64,000 nucleotides of DNA from Pandoraea oxalativorans (GCF_000972785.3 NZ_CP011253.3:5332001-5396000); one strand, 5' to 3'. Counted from the first letter of the stretch, positions 25,476 through 34,224 are shown. The notes: generated by a model not told the origin, from the sequence alone. Program-made: numbers and translations.

Positions 25476-27328
25476 GGTGTCGCTCCTTTCGGGGAATCGG
25501 GCGAAGGCGGTGCTTTGCTACCGCCGCCATGCAGCGCCGCCGAGTCACCATCCACCAGCGTGGCGGGACGTCGCGGATCGGGGGCGAGATTCTGCGGCAC
25601 GAAGTCGTCGATGTCGCCCGGCACGCTGTACTCATAGGGCCAGCGATACGTCGTCGGCAACACCGCGCCCCAGTTGCCATGCCCGGGCGGTGCGTGCGGT
25701 GTCTGCCATTCGAGCGACGCCGCACGCCACGGATTCAGACCGGCCGGTTTGCCGTGTCGCACACTCCACGCGAGGTTGAAGAGGAACAGCAACTGCCCGA
25801 GCGCCACGACGAACGCGGCCACCGAGATGTAGGTGTTCATCGTGTGCGCGGACTCGGGGATGAAGCTGTAGTTCTGAAACTCGTAGTAGCGTCGCGGCAT
25901 GCCGAGAATGCCGAGGTAATGCATTGGGAAGAAGATCGCGTAGGTGCCGAGGAACGTGATCCAGAAGTGCCACTGACCGAGGCGGTCGTCCAGCCGTCTG
26001 CCGGTGACCAGCGGATACCAGTGGTAGATGCCGCCGAAGACCACCAGCAGCGGTGCCACGCCCATCACCATATGAAAGTGCGCGACGACGAAATAGGTGT
26101 TCGACAGCGGCATGTCCACGCTCACATTGCCGAGGAAAAGCCCCGTCAGTCCGCCGATCACGAACGTGCTGATGAAGCCGATGGCGAACAGCATCGGCAC
26201 CGTCAGATGGATGTCGCCACGCCAGAGGGTGAGCACCCAGTTGTAGACCTTGATCGCGGTCGGAATCGCGATGATGAGCGTGGTCGTCGCAAACAGAAAT
26301 CCGAAGTACGGATTCATGCCGCTGATGAACATGTGGTGCGCCCACACGACGAACGACAGCACGCCGATGGCGAGAATTGCCCAGACCATCATGCGATAGC
26401 CGAAGATGTTCTTGCGCGCGTGAACGCTGATGAGATCGGACACGATGCCGAACGCAGGCAATGCGACGATGTAGACCTCGGGGTGCCCGAAGAACCAGAA
26501 GAGATGCTGAAACAGCAGCGGGCTGCCGCCGCGATAGTCGAGCGGCTGTCCCATCGACACCACGGCAGGCATGAAGAAGCTCGTGTGCAGCGTTTTGTCG
26601 AGCAGCATCATCACGCCGGAGACGAACAGCGCCGGGAAGGCGAGCAGCGCCAGCACCGTCGCCATCACGATGCCCCACACGGTAAGCGGCATGCGCAGCA
26701 ACGTCATGCCTTCGGTGCGCGCCTGTAATGCGGTAGTGACGTAGTTCAGGCCGCCCATCGTCGCCGCCACGATGAAGATCAGCAGCGAGACGAGCATGAG
26801 CACGATGCCCCACTCGGTGCCTGGTGTGCCGGGCAGGATCGCCTGTGGCGGATAGAGCGTCCAGCCCGCACCGGTCGGGCCACCGGGCACGAAGAAGCTC
26901 ACCATCAACACGATAACGGCCAGCAGATATACCCAGTAACTGAGCATGTTCAGGAACGGGAAGACCATGTCGCGCGCGCCGACCATCAGCGGAATCAGGT
27001 AGTTGCCGAAGCCGCCGAGAAAGAGCGCAGTGAGCAGATAGATCACCATGATCATGCCGTGCATGGTGACGTACTCGTAGTAGTGACTGGCGTCGATGAA
27101 GGAGAACTTGCCGGGGAAGCCCAGTTGCAGGCGCATGAGATTGGACAGCACCAGCCCGACCAGTCCGACGGCAATGGCCGTGCACGCGTACTGCACCGCG
27201 ATCACCTTGTGGTCCTGACTCCAGACGTACTTCGTCCAGAAACTCTGCGGGCCGCCGTCATGCCCACCGTATCCACGATGGGCGCCGGCATGGGCAGAAC
27301 CGTCGGCATTCTCGGCATTGCCAGTCAT
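25472..27328 (-). CDS. coxA: Cytochrome c oxidase subunit I
   Basis: A 618-residue haem-copper oxidase catalytic subunit. Haem a ligand His is in TMHGMIMV (His90). The CuB/active-site elements are WFFGHPEVYIVALP (His with the cross-linked Tyr) and VWAHHMFISG (His-His), and the haem a3/a ligands are in VAHFHMVMG. This is the standard A-type layout. The N-terminus is a 30-residue Gly/His-rich tail before FWTKYVWSQDHKV. The C-terminal extension is Pro-rich. It follows coxB and precedes two III-type genes and IV on the same strand, forming a caa3-type operon. Confidence 0.95.
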   Translation of the reverse strand: MTGNAENADGSAHAGAHRGYGGHDGGPQSFWTKYVWSQDHKVIAVQYACTAIAVGLVGLVLSNLMRLQLGFPGKFSFIDASHYYEYVTMHGMIMVIYLLTALFLGGFGNYLIPLMVGARDMVFPFLNMLSYWVYLLAVIVLMVSFFVPGGPTGAGWTLYPPQAILPGTPGTEWGIVLMLVSLLIFIVAATMGGLNYVTTALQARTEGMTLLRMPLTVWGIVMATVLALLAFPALFVSGVMMLLDKTLHTSFFMPAVVSMGQPLDYRGGSPLLFQHLFWFFGHPEVYIVALPAFGIVSDLISVHARKNIFGYRMMVWAILAIGVLSFVVWAHHMFISGMNPYFGFLFATTTLIIAIPTAIKVYNWVLTLWRGDIHLTVPMLFAIGFISTFVIGGLTGLFLGNVSVDMPLSNTYFVVAHFHMVMGVAPLLVVFGGIYHWYPLVTGRRLDDRLGQWHFWITFLGTYAIFFPMHYLGILGMPRRYYEFQNYSFIPESAHTMNTYISVAAFVVALGQLLFLFNLAWSVRHGKPAGLNPWRAASLEWQTPHAPPGHGNWGAVLPTTYRWPYEYSVPGDIDDFVPQNLAPDPRRPATLVDGDSAALHGGGSKAPPSPDSPKGATP

Positions 27329-27389
27329 GACGTTGTCTCCCTGTGTTGCCGGTGCGGTCCGCGCGCGTCTGTGTGCGACGCGCGTCGGG

Positions 27390-28946
27390 CTACGGCGCCG
27401 GTCTGATCATCGGCACACTCGGTTGCGCCGGTCCCGGCGGTTGCGGACCGGTGGATTGTCGCGGCGGGATTGCCAGCGGCGGGGCGTACGTGTTCGGATC
27501 GTTCTGTAACGGCAGGCCCGGCGTGCCCCCCTGGCGGCGCGCAGGCTGGGACGGCGGCTGTGTTCCCTGATTCGCCTGATTGCCCGGCGCGGATGGCGTC
27601 AGTGGTCCGTATTGCACCGGCGGGCGCGGCGACTGAAGCGTGTTCTGCGCGAGTTGCATCGCGGGCGCTTCAGTCTGGGGCGACGACTGTGCAGGGGCGG
27701 CGGTGGCCGCCAGGGTCACGGCAGTGAGCGCAATGGCGAGATGTCGGACAGGTTTGAGCATGGCGGACGAATGAGGTGTGTCGGATGAAGCGGACTGAGC
27801 GGACGGTGGTGTCGGCGCGGGCGCCCCGGGCTGCGCTGCCGGTTTGGCGCCCAGCGTGCGGATGTAGGCGATGAGCGCCTTCAGATCGTCGTCGCTGAGT
27901 TCCAGTTTAGGCATGATCGGGGCGAAGCCCTTGGGCACGCGCGCCGTCGGGTTGCGGATGAATTCGGTGAGGTAGGCGTCGTCGACGTGTGCGGAACTGC
28001 CATCCTGAAACGTCTCGGTCTTTCCGTAAAGCCCGTGCCAGGTCGGCCCGACGCCTGCCGAACCATCCACCGAATGGCAACCGGCGCATCCTTTGGCCTG
28101 CGCCAGCAACTTGCCCTTCGCGGCGAGCGGATCGAGCGCGCCCGCCCCGGCGTGTTGCGTTTGCAGTGCAGCAAAGGTGGGGAGTTTGGCCACCCAGGCG
28201 TCATAGGCGGGCTTGTCGTCCACGACGACCACGCCGCGCATGTTGGCGTGCCCCACCCCGCATAGCTGGGCGCAGAGGATGTCGAAGCGGCCGGTGCGGG
28301 TCGGTGTGAGCCACATCTGCGTCACCATGCCCGGCACCATGTTCATGCGCGTGCGAAACGGTGGGACGTAGAAGTCGTGAAGCACGTCTTTGGCGCGCAG
28401 CAGCAATTTCACGGGCTGGCCGACGAGCAGGTGCAGTTCGGGGGCGTCGACGATGCGATTGTCCTGATTCGCCGGATCCTTGGGGTTCAGGCCCAGCGGA
28501 TTGTCGGCGGTGACGTAGCTTGCGTCCGACGTGCCGAGCCGTCCGTCCGGTCCCGGCAGACGGAAGCGCCACTGCCATTGCTGGCCGACGACTTCGACGA
28601 CATGGGCGTCCTTGGGCGCGTCGATCAGCTTCGCGTAGACGAACAGTCCCGGCGCGAGCATGGCGACGATGCCGACCGTCGTAATGGCGATCAGCCAGAA
28701 TTCGAGACGCCGGTGATGAGGTTGATACGCCGCACGGTGCCCGTCGCGATGACGGTAGCGAAAAATCGCCCAGGCAACGAAAAGATTGATGACGACGAAG
28801 GCTACGCCGGTGATCACCAGCGTAAGGGTGAGCGTGTCGTCCATCTGGTGCCAGTTCGACGCCAGCGGGGTCTGCCACCACGGACTCCAGAAATGAAAGG
28901 CGAGCGCGGCAGCGACTACGACGATCAGGAGGATGGGCAGGGCCAT
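27390..28946 (-). CDS. coxB: Cytochrome c oxidase subunit II with fused cytochrome c and unusual C-terminal extension
   Basis: A 518-residue subunit II. After two N-terminal helices comes the cupredoxin domain with the CuA site: first ligand in LHDFYVPPFR, then CAQLCGVGHANM (Cys-x3-Cys-x3-His-x2-Met; the usual Glu between the cysteines is Gln). A cytochrome c domain follows with CAGCH and a Met ligand region (PIMPKLELSDDD), ending about residue 375 at LIAYIRTLGA. The frame then runs on for about 140 residues: at residue 396 (27761) begins MLKPVRHLAIALTAVTLA, which looks like a signal peptide or helix, followed by a Pro/Gln-rich tail. That segment could be a separate small gene fused in frame. 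The start ATG at 28946 leads directly into the first helix. Confidence 0.88.
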   Translation of the reverse strand: MALPILLIVVVAAALAFHFWSPWWQTPLASNWHQMDDTLTLTLVITGVAFVVINLFVAWAIFRYRHRDGHRAAYQPHHRRLEFWLIAITTVGIVAMLAPGLFVYAKLIDAPKDAHVVEVVGQQWQWRFRLPGPDGRLGTSDASYVTADNPLGLNPKDPANQDNRIVDAPELHLLVGQPVKLLLRAKDVLHDFYVPPFRTRMNMVPGMVTQMWLTPTRTGRFDILCAQLCGVGHANMRGVVVVDDKPAYDAWVAKLPTFAALQTQHAGAGALDPLAAKGKLLAQAKGCAGCHSVDGSAGVGPTWHGLYGKTETFQDGSSAHVDDAYLTEFIRNPTARVPKGFAPIMPKLELSDDDLKALIAYIRTLGAKPAAQPGAPAPTPPSAQSASSDTPHSSAMLKPVRHLAIALTAVTLAATAAPAQSSPQTEAPAMQLAQNTLQSPRPPVQYGPLTPSAPGNQANQGTQPPSQPARRQGGTPGLPLQNDPNTYAPPLAIPPRQSTGPQPPGPAQPSVPMIRPAP

Positions 28947-29409
28947 GGTCTCGTTGACAGGTCTGCCTAGAAGACTAGCTCGCGTGGCGACCGTGTCAAG
29001 GTTTCCAAGCTGATCCGCACCGTCAGGGCATTAAGCAGTCGTTTATAATAGCGGCAAAATATCCAGCGTTTTGGGCAGCCGGAATCTTCATGACCAAAGG
29101 CTGTCACATTCTGTATTGACATCGAACAAGGACTGTTTCGTTTTTCCGCTTGTTCGATCCTCGCTTGAGGTCGGTACGAGCGAATCCGGAAACATTCATG
29201 CACAATGCATCGTTTAGTGGCATTGGCCAATCGACGTGCAATTTTGTCGCTATGTATGCAATTTTTTGCGGCATACTGCGCAGCGTCCAAAAACCGGTGC
29301 CGCAGTCTTTCGAACCGTATTCTGAGCATTTTGGCCGCTTTTCGGCCGTTTTTAGTTTACGCAAATTTGCAGCTAAGGCGGATATCAACGTCCGACTGAC
29401 CACGAAGAG
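28947..29409. other. Low-GC intergenic region between coxB and the glycan region
   Basis: About 460 bases that mark a shift to lower GC. It must hold the coxB promoter (leftward) and the promoter of the KASIII operon (rightward). A TATAAT occurs at 29044-29049 without a good -35, and a TTGACA at 29116-29121 without a good -10. An inverted repeat is listed separately. I see no gene. Confidence 0.4.
29121..29158. repeat. 10-bp inverted repeat upstream of KASIII operon
   Basis: ATCGAACAAG (29121-29130) and CTTGTTCGAT (29149-29158) are perfect inverted copies around an 18-base T-rich spacer. It could be an operator, or a weak transcript-ending hairpin isolating the glycan region from the oxidase promoter. 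No T tract follows either arm. Confidence 0.4.
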
Positions 29410-30420
29410 ATGACGAAAGCTAAAGTTGCCGCCATTGCCACCCATTTCCCTGCCGATATCGTAAGTAACGAGGATTTGGCGGCGGTGTTTCCCGAGTGGA
29501 CGGCTGACAAGATCCTCGCAAAAACTGGCATTGCCGAACGCCGCATTTCTGCACCGGGAGAGACGGCCTCGGACCTCGCAGCCCTGGCGGCCGAAAAGCT
29601 CTTCGAATCGCATCATATCGATCGGGAGTCGATCGACTTTTTGCTGCTCTGCACGCAATCGCCAGATTTCATATTGCCGACAACCGCGTGTGTACTTCAG
29701 GAGCGTCTCGGGTTGCGGCAGGATGTCGGTGCACTGGACTTCAATTTGGGATGCTCAGGCTTCGTCTACGGACTGTCGCTGGCAAAAGGTTTGATTGAGA
29801 CGGGCAGCGCGCGACGGGTTCTGTTGCTGACTGCCGATACGTACACTAAGCTCATCCATCCAAAAGATAAAAGCGTCCGTACGATTTTCGGCGATGGCGC
29901 GGCAGCAACGCTTGTCGAAGCCGACCGTGGCGACGCCAGCGCTATTGGCCCTTTCATTTTCGGCACTAACGGCAAAGGCGCAAAGGATCTCATCGTCAAG
30001 ACCGGCGGCGCGCGCTCGGAACGCACCGAGGCAAGTGCCACGGAGTACAGCGACGAATCGGGCAATACGCGCACCGACGACAATCTCTTTATGGATGGCG
30101 GGGCCGTTATGGCCTTTACGCTGCGTGCCGTACCGGACGCCGTACGCCGATTGCTCGAAAAGGCCGAGTTGACGATTGACGACATCGATCATGTCGTTTT
30201 TCATCAGGCGAACACCTTCATCCTGGAGACTCTGCGCAAGAAGTGCCAGATTCCGGAAGACAAATTTGTCGTGCACATGAGCCATTGCGGCAATACCGTA
30301 TCATCGACGATCCCGATTGCACTGACCTCGCTGCCGCAGCCCGCGGATCGCCCGCGCCGGGTCATGGTCGTCGGTTTCGGCGTAGGGCTCTCTTGGGCCG
30401 GCACGATTATTGATTATTGA
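29410..30420 (+). CDS. 3-oxoacyl-ACP synthase III-type enzyme (FabH-like), first copy
   Basis: A 336-residue thiolase-fold ketosynthase III. The catalytic triad is intact: Cys115 in LGCSGFVYGL, His in VVFHQANTF and Asn in HCGNTVSST. Such enzymes condense an acyl-CoA with malonyl-ACP. The sequence is not the housekeeping FabH by context: it starts an operon with its own ACP (overlapping), a second KASIII, an SDR and sugar-modifying genes. The ATG at 29410 gives the usual N-terminus (KVAAIATHFPADIVSN). Lower GC and different codon use from the flanking oxidase and Sox genes suggest horizontal origin along with the glycan region. Confidence 0.88.
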   Translation: MTKAKVAAIATHFPADIVSNEDLAAVFPEWTADKILAKTGIAERRISAPGETASDLAALAAEKLFESHHIDRESIDFLLLCTQSPDFILPTTACVLQERLGLRQDVGALDFNLGCSGFVYGLSLAKGLIETGSARRVLLLTADTYTKLIHPKDKSVRTIFGDGAAATLVEADRGDASAIGPFIFGTNGKGAKDLIVKTGGARSERTEASATEYSDESGNTRTDDNLFMDGGAVMAFTLRAVPDAVRRLLEKAELTIDDIDHVVFHQANTFILETLRKKCQIPEDKFVVHMSHCGNTVSSTIPIALTSLPQPADRPRRVMVVGFGVGLSWAGTIIDY

Positions 30421-30439
30421 TTTACAGGGAGAGCAACAA

Positions 30440-30661
30440 GTGGAAAATTTTTACGCCGAACTCGCAGAAGTACTGGAAATCGACCCGGCAACCGTCGGCC
30501 CGGACATGGCGCTGGCAGAGCACAACTGGGACTCGCTTGCAATCGTCTCGACCATTGCCATCGTCGATGAAATCTTCAACGTGACCCTCGATGGCTCGGC
30601 CCTCGGCAAGTGCGAAAAGGTTTCGGACATCGAGGCTTTGATCGAGAAGGCCAAAGCATGA
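30440..30661 (+). CDS. Dedicated acyl carrier protein
   Basis: A 73-residue acidic four-helix carrier. The phosphopantetheine attachment serine is Ser32 in HNWDSLAIVS, the standard DSL motif. The start is a GTG at 30440 with GGGAGA eight bases upstream; an upstream TTG at 30410 would overlap the KASIII stop and add ten non-conserved residues. The stop overlaps the start of the next KASIII gene (ATGA at 30658). A separate ACP inside a glycan cluster implies a specialised acyl chain is made and held for local use rather than for membrane lipid synthesis. Confidence 0.88.
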   Translation: MENFYAELAEVLEIDPATVGPDMALAEHNWDSLAIVSTIAIVDEIFNVTLDGSALGKCEKVSDIEALIEKAKA

Positions 30662-31716
30662 ACAGTCGCTTGACGTTCGGTCGCGCAAGTCGCATCGACA
30701 ACATCGCCATTCGCGGTGTCGTGTCTGTGCTGCCGCGCAATGAAATCGACAACAAGGGGTTCGAAGCGCGCTTCGGCGCCGACGCTGTGCGCGATGTCGT
30801 CAAGATGATTGGGGTCCAGCGCCGCTACTGGGTTGATGACAAGACCACCGCGGCGGACCTCTGTTTGTACGCGGCACGTCGATTGCTGTCGAGCCTGGCA
30901 TGGGAGCTCGACACGATCGACGCCCTGGTTTTCGTTTCCCAGACACCTGATTACCGTCTTCCCGCTACGGCCTGCGCGCTTCACGGCCAACTGGGACTCG
31001 ACAAGGCTTGTGCAGCGTTCGACGTCAATCTGGGCTGTTCTGGCTACACCTACGGGCTGTGGCTGGCATCGACGATGATTGCCGGCGGTGCGCGCCGTGT
31101 CCTCTTGCTCGCAGGCGACACGATCACCCGAACGGTGTCGCCCGACGATCGGGCCACCGCAATGCTTTTCGGCGACGCAGGCACTGCGACGGCCATCGAG
31201 TTCGATGAACAGGCGCCGACCAGCACGTTCGTGATTGGCACCGACGGTGCCGGTGCAAAGAACCTGATTATTCCGCAAGGCGGATTCCGCACGACACTGC
31301 CGGAAGACCCCCGCCTGGAAGGCCGCGATCCCGCGTGCCTTTATATGGACGGCGGCGAGATTTTCAACTTCACGCTCAAGTCCGTACCGGGGCTGGTTGC
31401 CGACACGCTCCAATATGCTGGCCAAATGACTGACGATGTCGATGGATTCCTTTATCACCAGGCCAATGAGTTCATGCTCAAGCATCTGGCGAGAAAGTCG
31501 AAGATTCCAGCGGAAAAATTTCCGATCAATATCGGCGAGTATGGCAATACCAGTTGTGCGTCGATCCCACTATTGCTCAGCACGCGCTTACGCGACGCAC
31601 TGCGTGAACCCAAGCAACTCCTGATGGCCGGCTTCGGCGTCGGATATTCGTGGGGCTCCGCCCTCATGCGTGTGGGCCCTCTGGCATGTAACGAAACGGT
31701 GTTCCATGATCTTTGA
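30658..31716 (+). CDS. 3-oxoacyl-ACP synthase III-type enzyme (FabH-like), second copy
   Basis: A 352-residue KASIII, distinct from the first copy. The triad is Cys127 in LGCSGYTYGL, His in FLYHQANEF and Asn in EYGNTSCAS. Both copies keep all catalytic residues, so this is not an obvious degenerate duplicate. One may condense and the other might prime or transfer the acyl chain, since KASIII relatives also act as acyltransferases. The ATG at 30658 overlaps the ACP stop, and the 3' end overlaps the SDR start by 11 bases, indicating tight coupling. Confidence 0.87.
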   Translation: MNSRLTFGRASRIDNIAIRGVVSVLPRNEIDNKGFEARFGADAVRDVVKMIGVQRRYWVDDKTTAADLCLYAARRLLSSLAWELDTIDALVFVSQTPDYRLPATACALHGQLGLDKACAAFDVNLGCSGYTYGLWLASTMIAGGARRVLLLAGDTITRTVSPDDRATAMLFGDAGTATAIEFDEQAPTSTFVIGTDGAGAKNLIIPQGGFRTTLPEDPRLEGRDPACLYMDGGEIFNFTLKSVPGLVADTLQYAGQMTDDVDGFLYHQANEFMLKHLARKSKIPAEKFPINIGEYGNTSCASIPLLLSTRLRDALREPKQLLMAGFGVGYSWGSALMRVGPLACNETVFHDL

Positions 31717-32470
31717 TTCCAAGGCGCTGTCTGGTCAAACCTTCCTAGTCACCGGAGCGTCGTCGGGCATTGGGCGTGCGACGGCACAGCTGTTAGCGGC
31801 TTGCGGCGCAAGAATCCTCGCGATGGGGCGCGACGAAGCTCGCACCTCGGAGAGCGTGGGTTCGCTCGGCACGAACGCCGACCACGTCGCGATCATCACA
31901 GCATTCGAGGATGCAGATTCGGCTGCACAGCAGGTGAAAGAAGCCGCCGTCACCGCAGGTGGCGTTGACGGCATTTTTCATGCCGCTGGCCTAGAGCTGA
32001 TCCTGCCGGTCAAAATGACCAAGCAATCGAGTCTGGACAAGTTGTTTGCCGCGAGCGTGAACACGGCGTTCGGTATCGCTCGCGCAATGGCGATGAAGGA
32101 CGTGATTCGTGATGGTGGCTCGCTGGTCCTGATGTCGTCGGCGGCCGGTTTGCGCGGCCAGGCCGGCATGACAGCCTATTCGGCGTCGAAAGCGGCAATC
32201 GATGGTCTCTCGCGCTCGCTGGCTGTCGAACTCGCTCCCCGCAAAATTCGCGTGAACAGCGTCGCCAGTGGCGCGGTTGAAACTGCCATGCACGGACGTC
32301 TGGCGTCGAGCCTCCCGCCCGCTGCCATGCAAGCCTACGAGGAAAAGCATCTGCTCGGTTTCGGCAGGACGGAAGATATCGCTAACGCAGTGACCTTCCT
32401 TCTCTCCCCCGCTTCACGTTGGATCACCGGCACGACGATGGTTGTGGACGGTGGCTTTACGGTGCGCTGA
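31706..32470 (+). CDS. Short-chain dehydrogenase/reductase (FabG-like)
   Basis: A 254-residue classical SDR. The cofactor motif is TGASSGIG (residues 16-23), the active-site elements are SSAAG and YSASK (Tyr and Lys of the triad), and the C-terminal WITGTTMVVDGG is FabG-like. Next to KASIII and ACP, it most likely reduces a 3-ketoacyl-ACP to the 3-hydroxyacyl form; oxidation of a sugar carbon is the alternative. The start is the ATG at 31706, inside the end of the previous gene. Confidence 0.85.
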   Translation: MIFDSKALSGQTFLVTGASSGIGRATAQLLAACGARILAMGRDEARTSESVGSLGTNADHVAIITAFEDADSAAQQVKEAAVTAGGVDGIFHAAGLELILPVKMTKQSSLDKLFAASVNTAFGIARAMAMKDVIRDGGSLVLMSSAAGLRGQAGMTAYSASKAAIDGLSRSLAVELAPRKIRVNSVASGAVETAMHGRLASSLPPAAMQAYEEKHLLGFGRTEDIANAVTFLLSPASRWITGTTMVVDGGFTVR

Positions 32471-33105
32471 TGAAGCAATACGTCATCGTGGGCGGCGGTG
32501 GTTTTTGCCGTGAACTGATTTCCTGGATCCGGCAGATCAACGCCGGCGCGACGAAGGGAGAAGTCGTCGGAGTGCTTGACGACAATCCCGACTGCCTCAA
32601 CGGTTATGACTACGGCGTAGCCTACCTGGGCAAGCCAGCCGATTACCTGGCGCCAGCGGACGTCGAACTCGTCATGGCAATCGGCTCCCCGAAGGTGCGC
32701 GAACGGCTGGTTGGCATGCTCCGCGAACGCAACCCGGAAACCCGTTTTGGCACGATCGTCCACCCCAGCGCGGTCATTGCCGAATCGGCCCGCCTGGGCG
32801 AAGGCCTGATCGTCTGCCCACAATCTTTGATTTCTGCAGATGCGCAAGTCGGCCACTTCGTGACGGTCAACGCTTGTTCGTCAATCGGACACGATGCGAG
32901 CGTTGGCGACTTCTGCACGCTGAGCGCGCACGTCGACCTCATGGGGTTTTCGACGCTTGGCACCCGAACTTTCGTTGGCTCGGGTGCGCGGGTCATGCCC
33001 AGCGTCACCATCGGTGCGGATTGCACGCTCGGTGCCGGCACCACTGCGATGCGCCGACTGGCCGACGGCATGACGCTGTACGCGCCGCCGTCCAAAAAGA
33101 TGTGA
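32470..33105 (+). CDS. NeuD/PglD-like left-handed beta-helix acyltransferase
   Basis: A 211-residue sugar O/N-acyltransferase of the NeuD/PglD family. The N-terminal Rossmann-like part (KQYVIVGGGGFCRELISWI) binds the UDP sugar; the C-terminal part shows hexapeptide repeats (VIAESARLGEGLIVCPQSLISADAQVG, key units VIAES, LIVCP, AQVGH). The conserved catalytic His of PglD is in SIGHDAS. PglD acetylates the 4-amino group of UDP-4-amino-FucNAc-type sugars to give UDP-diNAc-bacillosamine. Here it sits directly behind the acyl-building genes, so it may use a longer acyl group. The ATG at 32470 overlaps the SDR stop (TGATG). Confidence 0.85.
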   Translation: MKQYVIVGGGGFCRELISWIRQINAGATKGEVVGVLDDNPDCLNGYDYGVAYLGKPADYLAPADVELVMAIGSPKVRERLVGMLRERNPETRFGTIVHPSAVIAESARLGEGLIVCPQSLISADAQVGHFVTVNACSSIGHDASVGDFCTLSAHVDLMGFSTLGTRTFVGSGARVMPSVTIGADCTLGAGTTAMRRLADGMTLYAPPSKKM

Positions 33106-33131
33106 CCCACAAAATTTTCGCGGAGCCATTC

Positions 33132-34133
33132 GTGTTAGAGCAACGCTTGTCTCGCCGGTATTGGCATCTGATCGGTCACCGTACCGAACTGCTGGCCGAC
33201 AATGACTTCCTTCGGCTGAACTGGGCTGATGGAGAGATTGTCCTGTTCAACGACCACGGCAATATCGTGGCGTTTGACAATCTCTGCCCGCACCGAGGGA
33301 CCCGCTTTTTCGTCGATGCACATGGCAATCACCCTGCGCATTGCGCCTATCATGGCTGGCGCTTCGAACACGGCACGGTCCATATACCCCAACCGCAGCG
33401 ATTCGCCCCGTGCGATCTCGCAAAGGCGAAACTCAACGAGTTTCGCGTTGAATGGTGCGCGGACTTCATGTTCATCGGCGTTGAACCGATCATGAGTCTC
33501 AGCGAACAACTGGGCGAAACGGAACAAGTGCTTGAGGAAATTTCGTTCAATATCGCGGGACGACACGATTTCAATCAATACGAATTCGAATGCAACTGGC
33601 GCATCGCATTGGAGAATGCGCTGGAGCCATATCACATCGACATGGTGCATCCGAATTCACTCGGCACGTTACGCCTTGAAGACGGCGAGAATGAATTTCA
33701 TGGCGTCAATTCGATTTGGCGAGCGCCGGTGGGGAATAGTCGCGTTGACAAGCAATTACGGGCCATGAACCGCTTGTTCAACATCGATTATCGCTACGAA
33801 GGGTATCAGAGCCTGTACATCTTTCCGTTCGCGATGCTCTCGTCGACGTACGGCTATTCGTACTCGCTGCAAAACTTCTTCCCGTCGACCAATCCCGAGC
33901 GAACGCATTTCACCAGTCGCTTGTTGACGGCACCGGTCATACCCGAGCGGCTGGCGACTGCGCAATCGTTTTTTGATTCCACAGCGCAGGTCAATCGGAA
34001 GGTATTCGACGAAGATCACCAGATTTGCAAACGCATTCCGACACGCGCGCTCGAGACGCATCTCACCCTCGCCGATAACGAAGCGAAAGTGCGACATTTC
34101 AGAGAGAGTTTGGCCGCGATCTCGGGCCGATAA
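33132..34133 (+). CDS. Rieske non-haem iron oxygenase (large-subunit type)
   Basis: A 333-residue oxygenase. The Rieske [2Fe-2S] site is CPHRG (Cys52, His54) and CAYHGW (Cys71, His74). The mononuclear iron site is in LEPYHIDMVHP (His-x4-His) with a distal acid. No reductase or ferredoxin gene accompanies it. The start is taken as a GTG at 33132 with GGAG seven bases upstream; a GTG at 33102 overlapping the previous stop (GTGA) is the alternative. As last gene of the KASIII-ACP operon it could hydroxylate or desaturate the acyl chain or the sugar. Such an enzyme is uncommon in polysaccharide clusters. Confidence 0.85.
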   Translation: MLEQRLSRRYWHLIGHRTELLADNDFLRLNWADGEIVLFNDHGNIVAFDNLCPHRGTRFFVDAHGNHPAHCAYHGWRFEHGTVHIPQPQRFAPCDLAKAKLNEFRVEWCADFMFIGVEPIMSLSEQLGETEQVLEEISFNIAGRHDFNQYEFECNWRIALENALEPYHIDMVHPNSLGTLRLEDGENEFHGVNSIWRAPVGNSRVDKQLRAMNRLFNIDYRYEGYQSLYIFPFAMLSSTYGYSYSLQNFFPSTNPERTHFTSRLLTAPVIPERLATAQSFFDSTAQVNRKVFDEDHQICKRIPTRALETHLTLADNEAKVRHFRESLAAISGR

Positions 34134-34146
34134 GAAGATTGGCGCT

Positions 34147-34171
34147 GTACGAGGTCTTCATGACCTCGTAC
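34147..34171. terminator. Hairpin between converging glycan operons
   Basis: GTACGAGGTC (34147-34156) and GACCTCGTAC (34162-34171) form a perfect 10-bp stem with a 5-base loop. It lies between the Rieske gene (ends 34133) and the WbpM gene (ends 34225 on the other strand). T tracts are weak on both sides, but position and stem strength fit a bidirectional terminator. Confidence 0.6.
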
Positions 34172-34224
34172 CCAATTTCACCGGCAGCCCTTCGTTGACA
34201 AACAAGCTGCTGGCGAGTTTGCGC

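Noticed and set aside
25632..27185. 517-codon minus-strand frame inside coxA
   Set aside because: Same strand, other frame of coxA; Arg/His/Ala-rich with no motif.
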